Of a stretch of 64,000 bases of DNA, positions 22,046 to 44,000 are shown piece after piece. The notes below the pieces were generated by a model. It was given only the letters and a program-made list of their open reading frames with translations. It had not been told where the DNA came from and did no database searches. A program made the translations under genes and the position numbers. The stretch is from Ascaphus truei. Lineage: Eukaryota > Chordata > Amphibia > Anura > Ascaphidae. The DNA is taken from NCBI GenBank assembly GCA_036426205.1, contig CM071574.1:9639884-9703883 (forward strand). The letters run 5' to 3'. How positions within the stretch are numbered: position 1 is the first letter of the stretch; every line of letters starts with the position of its first letter.

Positions 22046-23554
22046 AAATTAGGCTGATATATTGACACTAAGAAATGCGGGATCACATTATCAGTGTCAA
22101 TATGGTTTTTATTTTTTCCGACATATTTAAAAATGAAGAATAAAACATTTTTGGAACATCGTAAACAATTTTGGACAAAGAACTAAATGATACACCCAAA
22201 GTTCTGTATGAAAGCCTTAAATGTATCTCTTTCACTAATTTCTCCTTCATTACTCACATTGGGCGTTTCTAGTATTTTCCGTTAAGCTAAAAATAGGCAC
22301 ATTTAGTTCAACCCAGTGTGTCATTTATACGTAGGAACCATAGCTGTGAGCTAGATGAGCTATTTACACCGACGTTATAAGTGTATAGTACACTTTAAAT
22401 GTCATTGTGCCCCATGCTTCCAATCAACCTGGATCAAAAAATGGTGTGACTATTCAATATAGCTCTCTTTGAAAAAAGCGCAGAATCACTATTCCCTCTG
22501 GAAGATACACAGCTAGTTTGGTTCATATATACACAGACATTGGCTTTCCCTATTTGTTGTGTCTGTAGTTGTACAATGAATCCATCAGTTGCTAAAACAG
22601 GGGTAGCCAACTCCAGCCCTCAAGGGCTACCAACAGGTTAGGTTTTCAGGAAATCCCTGCTTCAGCACAGGTGGCTCAATCAGTGGCTCTGGCTTTGACT
22701 ACAGGGACAGGACAGAATCATTGTACATTAACTATACATTTATATACTGTATACATGGGAACCTATTCACATTACTAACTGTGAGGCTCCTCCAACTGTC
22801 ACTCCCAGGAACCTAAGTTCAAGAACCTTCAGTCTCCCTACCAGTATACCCTGCAGGTGACAGTTGAAGTGGCTTCTTTTCTGCGTTCACTCTATACCAT
22901 GTGATGGGATAGGGGCGTTACTCTGCGTGAGCCCACACTGTTATTTCCTTAAGGCCCTTAACCCCTTAACTGACTTGGTAGGCCCTAGGGGGGGGAGGAG
23001 GGGGTAAAGTTTGTAACTGTGCAAAGCACCAATTTATTAATATTGTTTCTAAATGAGATGAAGTAATAATCCCAGCAGGACAGGGCAATGTTTAGGAAAA
23101 AACAAGCCAGATGGGGGAAAGTGATGATCAGCCTTCGTCAGGCTGAGGCTTGACATTTGCCCAGATTCAAAAATTAGTTTGACTCCTATCTCAGGGAAAC
23201 ATTTATTTTATTTCATAAAAAAGGATTACATTCCAACCGAGTCCCTTTCTTTTGTGTCCTGCTCTTATCACATCCTTGGCCTTTGAACCCGCAATTAACT
23301 TTTTTTTAGACAATGTAGTTAGCCAATGAGAGTGCTTCTAGCTAAACTGTTTCCCCCTTGAATAAAATGTCATCAGCAATATTCTGAGCATATGGTAGGG
23401 TTGTAACTTGTAGCTTTACCTCTTCTGGTGTCCACAGATGAAAGATATGGCTACTAGATCAATGCAGGGTCAGTTCAAGATAGAGCTGTGTGCCTTGGAG
23501 TTAAATCATTTCCAAGATCTGGGAAAAAATCACCATTGACACATCGGTTCAGGT
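22046..23554. other. Spacer with one MITE arm
   Basis: No gene seen. At 22598-22690 one arm of the hAT MITE family is present ('caggggtagccaactccag'...'cagcacaggtggctcaatca') without its partner. Confidence 0.5.
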
Positions 23555-23568
23555 CTAGTAAAAAGTAT

Positions 23569-24697
23569 AATACTAGGGAAAGGCTGGGGATGGGGGGAGG
23601 GAAGGGAGGTACCCTCGCAACAGCTAAGAATATGTACTGTGGTGCTTCTATCTGGGGTAAATATGAACTAATACTGGTGAGAGAAAAGGACCCCAGCCTT
23701 GAGAAAGCTTTTTGCCTAAGCGAAACGTACGTCGGCAGTGACGTCATCACGTCAAAGGGGCGGGGCTAACGCTCGTGATCAGAGCGCTCCCTGCACCCAC
23801 ACTAACTCCCTAACAGAGAGTTTGTTCATATAGCAATGAGCTTCTGACTTTATCCTTAGAGCAGCATCCGTGTATATACTGAGAACACTAAGCATTAGCC
23901 AGTGTGTATACAGCTATTGAGCAGAAGCACGGTGCCTGCCTTTTTATGCTACCAGCTTCTCTCGTGTTTTTATTGTTCCTGAGTGTATGTAGACACTACT
24001 TGTGTACTACAATATTTTTTCTACCAACCTGGACTTATGGTCACGTGTGTATGGCAGATACACCCATCAAGATATCTGCACTAAGGTATAACTGAGTGAT
24101 TGTGTGTGAGTGTACTTACACTCTTATGGTGGCTTGGCTTATTAGCACCACACAGGGATTATAGCAGCGACCTGCTGACCTAGATCACCTTATCATTGGT
24201 GATTATTGCCTGTCCCTGTGGGAGCTCACTACAGTATATACTCACCTGTTCTACTTACCTGTATAGAACTGGTGTCATGGTATATATATATACACCACTC
24301 ACCACCACCTTTAGGCTAGAATACTGATAGCCACAAGTGGCTGTACCTGTGACCAACTACATATGGACACAGCTCCCAGGAGGTATTGATAACATCTGGC
24401 TCTACCCTGCACATATCATCAAGGGTAGTAGCCTACACTATACACTTGAGACCTGGTATTTTTTACTTTCGCTGCGCTTTTTTGGCTCAATTGAGTCTCA
24501 ATTATTTGGGTACTTAGCGTTCTAATTTATTTTAATACTGAGTTATGACTCCAATAAATGGTTTTTAACGTGTACATATCACATATCAACACATACACTT
24601 CCCTCTTGTTCTGTGTATACTGTGCATCTGTTTGAGTGCTCTCCATAAAAAAATAAATTAAAAAAAAAAACAGTGGGGTCCTTTTCTCTCACCAGTA
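23569..24697. mobile_element. Insertion with 14-bp duplication, hammerhead-like hairpin
   Basis: 1129 bases bracketed by perfect 'ctagtaaaaagtat' at 23555-23568 and 24698-24711. Near the left, 'actggtgagagaaaaggacc' (from 23671) is answered by its inverse next to the right end. It includes a hairpin plus 'gcgaaacgtacgtc' at 23695-23735. No ORF. The right end carries an A run (24659-24670) before the inverted end. It lies about 180 bases upstream of the inferred 5' UTR exon of HNMT copy 1. Confidence 0.75.
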
Positions 24698-24949
24698 CTA
24701 GTAAAAAGTATTCAAGGGCTGGAGAAATGTGTAACGTCAATAATAATAAGAATAAGAAAGTCAAATAGTACTATTCAAGAATGGGAAAATTGCACCCCAA
24801 AAAATAGCATTGCACATAACATTGTAACAATGTCTGCTACATCTGTAACTGCATGTGGTATCTTTTCTGATTTGACAGAATCCGGATTACAGATGACCTG
24901 TCTTTACTGAAGACCACACCTTGTTTCCCCATCAATCAATAAAGCACCA

Positions 24950-34898
<9,949 letters not shown>

Positions 34899-35069
34899 AC
34901 GTATTAAACTGATATTTGTGATGACATCTTTTTTTTATTTTTTTATTGCTTTTGAAAGCAATAGACCTATGACAAAATATCTATATGGTACGTGAACAAT
35001 ATAGGCGTATATAGGTAAGAAATTTGATGGGCAATGTGAAAACAAATATTGGTACTGCATACTCATTAA

Positions 35070-35075
35070 AATAAA
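35070..35075 (+). terminator. HNMT copy 1 polyadenylation signal
   Basis: AATAAA about 170 bases past the stop, in a 3' UTR that aligns with that of copy 2 ('atctatatggtac.tgaacaatat'). Confidence 0.7.
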
Positions 35076-35229
35076 GTTTATTTGCTGTATTCAATCATGT
35101 TTGTGTGTTTTTTTCTGGGATAGCTTTGTAATACTACTGTGTGTCTAATAACCAACATACAAAAATAAAAAAAAACAGGCAATTCCCCCAAATAATGTAG
35201 AACTCTACTTCCAATTTGTTTGAGATCAC

Positions 35230-36590
35230 TTTCAATTTATTTTAGGAACAACAACGTTTCAGGTCCACACAGCACCTGTTGTATATGGGTATGTAGTAGG
35301 TGTTAGTGGGGCTCACCTGTTGGTAAACCTGGAGCCTGGGCCTCAGCGCATAGGAAGCTTGGAGTATGAATATGGTGCAGTGCCTCCACCAGCAAGGTCC
35401 CAGCCAGAGGCAGGGATTCCCCCCACACAGGAACTTGTAGAAAGTAGAAGAGAACTGTAGATAGCAGTAAATGAAGTCTAAATCCTGCCACTGACTATCG
35501 AAGCGTTTAAAAAGCTTCACTGTGTGTACAACGGACTTAACATCAGGACGGGAGCTAGAATGGGGTAAGGAGATGCAGGTGTACCGGTGAGCCCACTATA
35601 TAGAGCGCCCCACAGTAACCCAACCACTAACTCCGCCACGACCCTCACTGAATCCTGGCGCCCTAAACACAAACAGAGAGCAAATGAAGGCGTAGTACTC
35701 ACAATCTTGACACATCGGTAACGCCGATCAAACGCTGTATCCAGAGGCTTGTAATCAGTGTGCAGCGTCGGCGTGCTCCAGCCCGGGATCCAAGTAGTGG
35801 AAAAAATTGCTGAAATGGCGGTTCACAGCGGTCTGTAGGGATATGATCAAAAACCAAGCGCAAGTTAAAAAAAAAGATGATTTAATGTGCACTAGAAATC
35901 TATAAACATTCCACAAAGTTGCTCTTATGTGTTTCGTCCTGGCAGTAGGTCTTAGTCCTATTGCCAGGACGAAATGCCTCAGAGCTACTTTGTGGAATGT
36001 TTATAGATTTCTAGTGCACATTAAAATCATCTTTTTTTACTAATTGCGCTTGGTTTTTGATCATATTCCTACGGACGGCTGTGAACCGCCATTTCAGCAT
36101 TTTTTTCTGCTACTTGTAGAAAGTAATTTACTTCAGGAATGCCAGGAACGGTAAAACCGAACTGGTTTATTGGAGTCTGGATATAATCAGCAGAGAGTAT
36201 ATTACATACAGCGTCCTTCAGCATTTAATTCCCATCCACCCTTCCCTGGGCAGATGCAAGGTTCAACAGGGCTAGTATCTGAGGTAATTATCCTCACCCT
36301 CCCCTGGACATATAGCTTTAACAGGAACTGGGTCTGGGGTAATTAATCCTCACCTTCACCTGGGCCAGATAGGCTTCAGCAGTAATTGATGCCTGAGTTA
36401 ATTATTCTCCACCCTTTCCTGGATAGATAGGCCTTAACAGGAACTGATGCCTGAGGCAATTGATCCTCACCCCTCCCTGGAAAGATAGGCCTTAATAATA
36501 TACCATCCACCCTTACCTGGGCAGATGCAACGTTCAATAGAGGATCAACGAAAGAAGACCCCTTAGGTTGCACTCAGCCAACTATATAAC
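35230..36590. repeat. LTR-like repeat split by an insertion
   Basis: 35230-35446 and 36112-36590 are parts of one unit once the insertion at 35447-36111 is removed. The left part contains 'gtgcctccaccagcaaggtccc', related to 15990-16075. The right part has a short degenerate direct repeat ('aggcct.aacaggaact..tgcctgagg.aatt.atcctcac'). Confidence 0.5.
35447..36111. mobile_element. Foldback insertion with 14-bp duplication
   Basis: Perfect 'acttgtagaaagta' at 35433-35446 and 36112-36125. Its right two thirds (about 35785-36105) form a near-perfect palindrome centred near 35955; arms share 'gatcaaaaaccaagcgc' and 'tttatagatttctagtgcac'. The centre reads 'gtcctattgccaggacgaaat', a stem followed by GAAA. 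Confidence 0.8.
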
Positions 36591-37104
36591 AAAAAAAGTG
36601 GGCCTCATTCAGTAAAGATTGATAAAAATTATCGCCAGCCAATTTAATTCGCCATTTTTTGGAGCGTTGCTATCACGGTATTCAGAAAGCGTCGATTAAC
36701 ACTCATCTGAAAGTTCTTTAAATCGGAGATAAACTTGTGACGATGTTATCGCCTCTGTCATAAGTGGAAAATGGATCATAACTTGCATTTGTTGATCATG
36801 TGGATTTGAACTTATTTTTACAGTTGGCGATATTCTCGCGAGACATGCAATATCCCATGTGCCTATTTAAATGGGGACTTTCTTTAAATCAGTCCGTGTG
36901 CTTTTGGGCATGAGTGAGAGTCAGACAGAGCTAGTTGTTTTGAGTAATTGGGATTGCTAGAGTTGTTGTGATATTTGAAAGGATTGTCTTCTGTTGTTTT
37001 GTTTGCTTTACTATTGTCTGTTATTGTGAGTGTGAAAGTGTTTTGTTGGTGCATAATTTATTTGATTTATCTGTTGTTTGTGAGTGGTTGAGGAACGGGT
37101 TGGT

Positions 37105-38195
37105 ATGGACGAGAGTAGTGGAAGTGGGAGTGAGCGTGTGAGTGGCCATGGGAGTGAGCATGTGAGTGGCCATGGGAGTTAGCGTGGGAGTGGCCGTGAG
37201 CATGTGAGTGAGCGTGTGAGTGAGCATGTGAGTGGCCGTGGGAGTGGCGGGGTATCTGGTGGTGGTGGGGTGTCTGGTGGTGGTGGGGAGAGTACGAGTC
37301 TCCTGCAGGCTCTTCCATTGGAAGCAGGGGAGGCCAGTCAGCAGCAGAGCAGCTCAGTGGTTCAAGCCAAGCGTATACGCAAGAAGCAGATTGAAAAAAA
37401 AGCGCAATATAAGATTTAACGATGAGAAAAATAAAGTCCTCGTGACTGAGATTAAGCAGCTGTATGATCGTCTGTTTGGGAATTTAGCCGGTAAGAACAT
37501 CAGTAAGAATTGTTTTGATACTAATGATTGACATGTATTCGTGAACATTTGTGCTTAGACATTGATATGACATGAGCATATACATGTGATTTTGTATGTA
37601 TACACATGCTATCATTTAGTGTTGTGGCCTCGCCCCCTCGTCATGTTTGCGCCCACACAGACCGTTTAGGCCACGCCCCCCCCGTGCCTCAGAACGCCGC
37701 CTGCAGACCGCAGATTGCAGTATAGGGCTTTGCACGCGCCGCCAGCTCACAAGGCGGGTGTGCAGGCGCTTACAGTGGGGCCTCAGCCTTAGCAACCATG
37801 TTCACATTTCTAATCATTAGCATCATATAGATATTGCTACAGTACGTATACCTACATTTTGCTTCTTTTGTAGGGTTGCCAGGTGTCCGTTATTGAACTG
37901 GACTGTCCTGTATTTGGATACTCTGTCCAGTAAAAAATGAGAGGTACTGTAATACTGGACATGTATGTGTCCGGTATTTTCCTCCCTGGACATAGTGACC
38001 TGACGCACCTTTAACCATTGAGTTCAGTGTTCTTGGAGAAGCCAGCTGTCAACCCTATACTCTTGATATGTTAATAACATATCTCCCTTCACAATTCTAT
38101 TTTTGCTAGTCAAGCCAAGAAATCAGGCCGGGTGAAAAAGGAATTGTGGAAAGAGGTCGAAGTATCAGTATCGGCATGTGGCAATCAACTCAGAA
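37105..38195 (+). pseudogene. Myb/SANT-like protein of Harbinger element, 5' exons
   Basis: First exon 37105-37490: a Ser/Gly/His/Val repeat region, then 'KRIRKKQIEKKAQY' and a Myb-like helix (FNDEKNKVLVTEIKQLYDRL), with donor CCG|GTAAGA. Second exon from 38110 after 'ttttgctag' (KKELWKEVEVSVSACGNQL). Lesions: TAG at 37180, a frame change near 37410, and loss of the reading frame at 38195 where GC-rich foreign DNA begins. These proteins bring the transposase to the element ends and nucleus in other Harbinger elements. Confidence 0.6.
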
Positions 38196-38565
38196 CCTAC
38201 TGTCGCAGCCGAGTTTATTCTAACACTTACCCGGTCTCGGCCGCGACAGATACCGGGCACGCGCCGAGGTGTCCCGTGCGCGCGCCGGAGCCTCGGAGGA
38301 TCGGTCCTCCGATAGGGGCTTCCCCCTCCCCTCTCCGGGTCCCCCGGAGCCCCCCACCGCCATCCCCCACATTACAGCAACCCAGGGCTCCCTCGAGGCG
38401 GAATGGGTAGTAGCGCAAAAACATACTTTTACTTGTCTTTACCCTGATCAGCCTGCTACACACCCACTGCCGTACGCGCACGGCCATACTATAGGACTGT
38501 TGGCTAACCACAGCCAATAAGTGCCGCGCGCGTACGGCGGAGCAAGCGCGCCCAATAGCTTAATC
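38196..38565. repeat. GC-rich insertion in Myb-like pseudogene
   Basis: High-CpG segment that breaks the Myb-like exon. No ORF or paired ends were established; 'cgtacgcgcacggcc' and 'gcgcgcgtacgg' near its right side form a short inverted pair. Confidence 0.4.
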
Positions 38566-38744
38566 TTTTTACATGCCTTATCATTCACATTACCATGGGA
38601 CACTTGCAGGTGTGAATTACAACAACTATGTACAATTCACACTAAATGATACAGCTGATATTGTCGTCACAATTAAATGTGTGTTCAAATAACATTATTT
38701 GTGATCCCCCAAATGATATGGTCTGCTGAATAGCACACTCTATA

Positions 38745-39289
38745 TTAAAGAAAAAGTACAGCGCACAACGCTCATCGTGAAGAGTGAAACATTTATATGT
38801 ATTAATAAAAGTTCCACGTACATCGAATTATAAACAAGCAGGCATGGTATAGGGCACAGTAGATGTTAGCACACACTGGAACCGGGTCCTTGGGTACAGT
38901 AGGTATCGTCTGGGTCACTCTCCCTCAGTGGTAGGTGGTAATACAATCTTCTCCCTCTCTCTCCGGTTCCAGTGTGTGGTAGCATCTACTGTACTGTGCC
39001 TTAAACCATGCCTGCTTGTTTATAATTCGATGTACGCAGAACCTTTCATTTTATTAATACATATATATGTTTCACTCTTCACGATGAGCGTTGTGCGCAG
39101 TGTTTTTTCTTTATCTTCTAGTGTTTAAGGGTGTTGAGCCCCCTTCCAAGACAGCTGCAGACGCTCTCTATGTTATCAAGGTTGTGTGTATTTATTCATG
39201 CACATTTAATCACTTGTGTGGTGATATTGGATTTTAGCTGGTTTGCATTATCACTTTAGTGAATTTATTCTAGTAGCGCACTTCATTCT
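38745..39289. mobile_element. Foldback insertion with 10-bp duplication
   Basis: 'acactctata' at 38735-38744 and 39290-39299. Arms 38755-38900 and 38965-39105 are inverted ('gcgcacaacgctcatcgtga' and its inverse; 'acatcgaattataaacaagc'). Sits inside the Harbinger-like element and so is younger than it. Confidence 0.7.
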
Positions 39290-39487
39290 ACACTCTATAA
39301 GTACCTTTTTCAATGCAATTACATTAGTCATGCACAACTGACCAGCAGCCATTTAATGAATGGACTGTGATGTCCGCACTGAAGGTGTTAGTGAGAATGA
39401 AATCATCATGCATTGTAACTACAAATGATGTGACCGTTAGTAAAGGTGTGTAAATCTATTCATGTTGTCCTCATTTCTTTTAAGCAG

Positions 39488-40071
39488 AGATCACATCTCC
39501 TGCCTTGGCAGCTTCACAGTCTTCCTCGCTGCCATCTACTTCGCAGAGTCCACGATTAACCCGTAGACAACCTGCTCGTGGCCAACAGCCTAATTTAGCG
39601 TTGCTACAACAATCTGAAGCGCGCTTTTTCAAATCTCAAACATCCCATCGCCAACAAATGATGGGTGTGCAACAGCAAATCGTTGCGAAGCTGGTCAGCA
39701 TCAAACACATTTTGAACAGGAATAGTACTGCATTAGACTTACATAATTCATCAATACAATCCATAGCCGCCAGTCTGATAAAACAGAACGATCTACGGGC
39801 CTGTGCAAAACTGTCTAGACGACATGATCCTGGCTCATCTCCATCTTTCCCTGGATTTGGCTTTTTTTCACCGCCTACTTCGATGGACCACTCTCCGCCA
39901 CCGTTGTCCTCCTCTCCGGCAACATCACTGCCATCATTTCAGACACCATTATTGCCAGCTTCTCCTGCAACATTGAATGGCTCTGCTCCAGCCCAATTCT
40001 TAGCAGCTTCTCCTGCAACATTGATGGCTTCTGCTCCAGCTTCTCCTGATACCAACAAAAAAAAAGATTAG
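39488..40071 (+). CDS. Harbinger Myb-like protein, 3' exon
   Basis: Acceptor 'tttcttttaagcag|agatcac' precedes an open frame (ATG at 39505) to TAG at 40069-40071. It has an N-terminal Ser/Thr/Gln-rich part, an amphipathic middle with repeated Gln and hydrophobic heptads (about residues 45-100), and a Pro/Ser/Ala-rich tail with two 'LPASPATLNGSAPA'-like repeats. Consistent with the C-terminal half of Harbinger Myb-like proteins by position; no DNA-binding motif in this exon. Open, but its 5' exons are broken. Confidence 0.45.
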
Positions 40072-40086
40072 TAACAAATAAGAGCA

Positions 40087-40524
40087 GTGGTATGCAAATA
40101 CTGGTGCCCTGTGTTGGGTACATGGAAAAAGAGGAGTCAAGGGAACACAATGAAGGGAAGTGAGAATGTATCTGCTTTAGCACCTACACAGCCATATACA
40201 CATGGCAGGTACATCACCTTTGACACACACACATCTTCAATCATGCCACTGCCAATGGCACACCAATCTCAAGCTATGCCACTGCCAACGGCACACCCAT
40301 CTCAAGCTATGCCACTGCCAATGGCACACCCATCTCAAGCTATGCCACTGTCAACGGCACACCCATCTCCAGCTATGCCACTGTCAACGGCACACCCATC
40401 TCAAGCTATGCCACTGCCAACGGCACACCCATCTCCAGCTATGCCACTGCCAACGGCACCAGAAACTGCTATAGTGCGGCCCATAATGTTACCTGTTCGT
40501 GGCAGAGCTCGCACACGGCCCTGA
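40087..40524 (+). CDS. Open frame with 33-bp coding repeat
   Basis: 145 codons in the same frame as the preceding exon but separated by TAG TAA. From 40243, seven units of exactly 33 bases encode MPLPMAHPSQA variants. Being a multiple of three, the array keeps the frame open whether or not it is translated. No family recognised. Confidence 0.3.
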   Translation: MVCKYWCPVLGTWKKRSQGNTMKGSENVSALAPTQPYTHGRYITFDTHTSSIMPLPMAHQSQAMPLPTAHPSQAMPLPMAHPSQAMPLSTAHPSPAMPLSTAHPSQAMPLPTAHPSPAMPLPTAPETAIVRPIMLPVRGRARTRP

Positions 40525-41162
40525 CGCACACCTTCAACACAACGCCCATTGGCTCGCTCTCAAACATTGCTGTCTGAAAATGAATAAATATTGTAAGCGT
40601 CAATGTACTTTTGTAGTTCTTATTGGGTCATACACACACAACATTGTTTGTGTGAAAAATACATACATTACCCTATCTAAGTTGATTGATGAAACTATTT
40701 GTAGCATACTTATATTAACTAAGGAGTACATGTTCATATAATTATAAACAAAAGCATAGTAATGGATTGTCCAAATGTACAAACGTGTCTTTCATACATT
40801 ATTTCCAGAACAAATACACTGAGATTAGATTACATAACTGTAGCTAAAAGGTATAAGCAAACCAAGGATGTAGGGCAACATTTTGTCTAAATATAATGCA
40901 AATATGTTTTACATATGGAGCATTCATACTACTGTACCTACACACAATCAAAGTATCTTTGTCATGCTAAGTCACAATACAGCTTAAGGGGACATGAGAA
41001 CCATTGTGTTATGTTCCTGAAACAATGTCATCTCAAAGTGTCTTTTTAAAGCAAAAAAAAAACATATGATAAGAACATTGTGTGTTGAATTTATTTTCAA
41101 CATTCTTCATTTAATTAGCCAACATCACATAGTCACATTTGCACTACAATGGTAACCTACAG

Positions 41163-41163
<1 letters not shown>

Positions 41164-41205
<42 letters not shown>

Positions 41206-41275
41206 GTGGTGTGTTTGTATATATATTATATTATATATCTCTCTCTCTCTCTCCTCTCTCGCTCTCTCTCTCGCC
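41164..41275. repeat. (GT)n and (CT)n microsatellites
   Basis: About 20 GT units at 41164-41205, then an AT-rich bridge and a CT/CTCG run at 41238-41275. Confidence 0.9.
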
Positions 41276-41769
41276 CGGCGCGAGGCGCGAGCGGAGAATT
41301 GTCTATCTCTCCCCTTTAAGTTAAGCTATGGTGGGTAAAAAAAAGTGACAAAAACCCTCCACAGCAAAGCATATAGCAAATGGATATATTACTGTATGCT
41401 CTTAACCCTGGCTATGCTCAAAGCTGTGACTATGCAGCAAGCTTAAGCCTATAGGGAACCATGTTAAAAATGGGTTTGAAGCAAAAGGTGGCACTGTATA
41501 TATACACACACAAACAGTGTTCAACAAATCCGGTCGCCCGCACGCCCCAGGCGACTGGATTTGACCTTGTGGCGACCTCCTCATGGCCGCCCAAGCAGCG
41601 CACGCAATTTTCCCTGCTCACGCTATATGAGCCCGGCATTATTTTCCTCCTCCAACTGCAATGGCCGCGCCAACATGACGCTCGTGACGTCATGTCACGC
41701 AGCATCAAGGAGCTGAGGAGCAGCCTCTGCTGATGCTGGGGAGCATGAGAAACGATTGGAGCCTGGCAC

Positions 41770-42045
41770 CAGCCCGCCCTCCCGCCCGCACCTCCCACCC
41801 GGTTGCCCAACCTCCCGCTTTGCTTCCCAACCTCCTGCCCGGCTGACCGACCTCCCGCCTGGCTTTACATCCTCCCGCACCTCCCGCCCGGCTACCCGAC
41901 CGGCTTCCCGACCTCCCGCCCAGCTTCACATTCTCCCACACAACCCGCCCGGCTGCCCGACCACCCGTCCGGCTGCCCGACCCCCGCCCAGCTGCTCAAC
42001 CCCCACCCGGCTTCCCGACTCCCAGCCCGGCTTCCCAGCTGGCCG
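41770..42045. repeat. Degenerate 20-bp minisatellite
   Basis: C-rich units 'cctcccgcccggctncccga' recur about twelve times with length variation. Pro/Arg-rich open frames across it are compositional. Confidence 0.65.
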
Positions 42046-42702
42046 CATGTGGAGAACAAGCAAGCCCTGGATGAACTGCTGCACAGGTGGGCCCCCTCCC
42101 TTCTAGTATATTACTAGTATATTACATATTGTAATGTTTATTGGGGGCCTAGGAGGTGCGTAGTTGGGCTGTTGTGTGTGTGTTTATTTTTATTGTGGTT
42201 AGCGGGGGTGGGTAAAGGTGATATTAGCCCCAATAATGGATGTTTAAGCCTACCGGGAGGGTAGCGAGAGGGGTTAACCCCTTCATTGCCTTAGCGGTTA
42301 TACGCTAAGGTCATGAAGAAGTGGCTGTAAATACACTTTTCCTGCATGTGATTCATGCCGGGGGTCTCCGGTGCTGGTATGAATGCTCATCGACGCATCC
42401 CCCATCAATCTGCCAAAATTTTGTGGTGTATTGAATTGTGGATAAGATCGCCATTTTAGGGCCACGATAGGCGGCGATAGGCAAATCGCGGCTACTAGAA
42501 TCGCGCGTGTTTATGATCATTCCAAAAAGTGTCGATAAGTGGCTTATCGCCGCTCAGTCGGCGATTTGATTTTGGTCATAAGATTTTTCAGCGATACAGG
42601 CCGTTATCGCCCACTTATCAAGGCATACTGAATATGAGTATCCATTTTCGCAGATAAGTGGTCGGTTAGTGTCTTATTGACACTTACTGAATGAGGCCCA
42701 GT

Positions 42703-44000
42703 ATCTTGATAGGAGAGAAATATAATCACTCCACCACAGAAGTCCATAAAAATGTATTAATCTTTAAACTCTTCTAGGTGCACAGAACTATATACACAGT
42801 GAGATAAAATATCCCAGTATTCAAATCAATAAACCGGGAGTATAGAGACTATAGTGTAACCAACACAAAGACTGAAGTAGTACAGTGCTGTTAGTCTCTA
42901 ATAACCTGGACTGACTAGTGTAGAGACTATAGTCTAACAGATGCAGGGACTGAAATAGTACCCTGTACTGACGTCACACTGCGAGGATTCCTGCCTGAGA
43001 CTGACAGAGCTGACGGTTCGGACGCACGCTGAGAACGGAAGAACTGGTTGTATAACATACACAGATGCTTTTGCACCTTGTAACAAGCGTTAGATACTCA
43101 TGAGGCATTAGCATACTGACTAAATGCAAGATTGGGGGACACTGTGAACACTCACTTAGCCTGCTCACACTGTTCGCTATCCAAGAGGGGATATCGTGGA
43201 TTGAGCATAGAGTACTACACAGTAACTAGGTATTGCATTATTGTCTCCATCTGGAGTTGAATGTGGTATGATGTTACATTTTACAAGGTAGAATGGGTAT
43301 ATATATGTTACTATCTTGTTATAACTAAAATATCCCACACATTACATTTATATAAGAAACATTATACAGTATATTAATATTAAACTATAACATCTCCCAT
43401 GAATGTGAAACCACTAATAAATAAACCCAGTGTAACTGTTTAAAAAAATAAAATAAAATCGGTCAAAGAACACAAGCTCTTATCTAACCACAATATATAG
43501 AGAAGGGGTAGCCAACTCCAGCCCTTAAGGGCCACCAACAGGTCAGGTTTAAGGATACCCCTGCTTCAGCACAGGTGTCACTTTCTACACATGGGGCACA
43601 GCGGCTCAATGTTGTGTTCCAGTGATGTCACTTCCGGTTTCTCTGTGGCGTTGCTTTTCAATACTATGCCTCCATTAATAATCATTCTATGGTTTAGGTA
43701 CTACAATGCTGTTAAACAGTATTTTATTTATTTATTTATAAAATATTTTACCAGGAAGTAACACATTGAGAGTTACCTCTCGTTTTCAAGTATGTCCTGG
43801 GCACAGAGTAAAACAAAATAATACATGGTTACAAATACAGTTACATAAATGAACAAGGTATACATTATATACAAGACATTGCATGCACAGTTAAAGAAAA
43901 TATATAGCACTTTTGGCTTATGTTAAAATGTGTGTGTGTGTACATATATGTATATATGATCGAATTTAGATCACATGGGATGTAGCACTTTTAACCAATC
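42703..44000. other. Spacer with repeat fragments
   Basis: No gene seen. One arm of the hAT MITE family lies at 43505-43580 ('gtagccaactccagccct'), and an inverted LINE tail ('taccaggaagtaacacattg') at 43730-43870. Confidence 0.5.

Larger units (their letters stand above)
36600..42699 (+). mobile_element. Harbinger-like DNA transposon, 6.1 kb, decayed
   Basis: Inverted ends GGGCCTCATTCAGTAA at 36600 and its inverse ending at 42699, flanked by AGT on both sides (36597-36599, 42700-42702). Inside are Myb/SANT-like exons on the + strand, the accessory DNA-binding protein typical of PIF/Harbinger. A DDE transposase was not found. It carries later insertions (38195-38565, 38745-39289) and several simple repeats. 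AGT instead of TWA is atypical for the superfamily. Confidence 0.65.

Noticed and set aside
40243..40473. CRISPR-like regular repeats
   Set aside because: Units are contiguous with no unique spacers; it is a 33-bp minisatellite.
41756..42117. Pro/Arg-rich frames
   Set aside because: They follow the 20-bp C-rich minisatellite and carry no domain.
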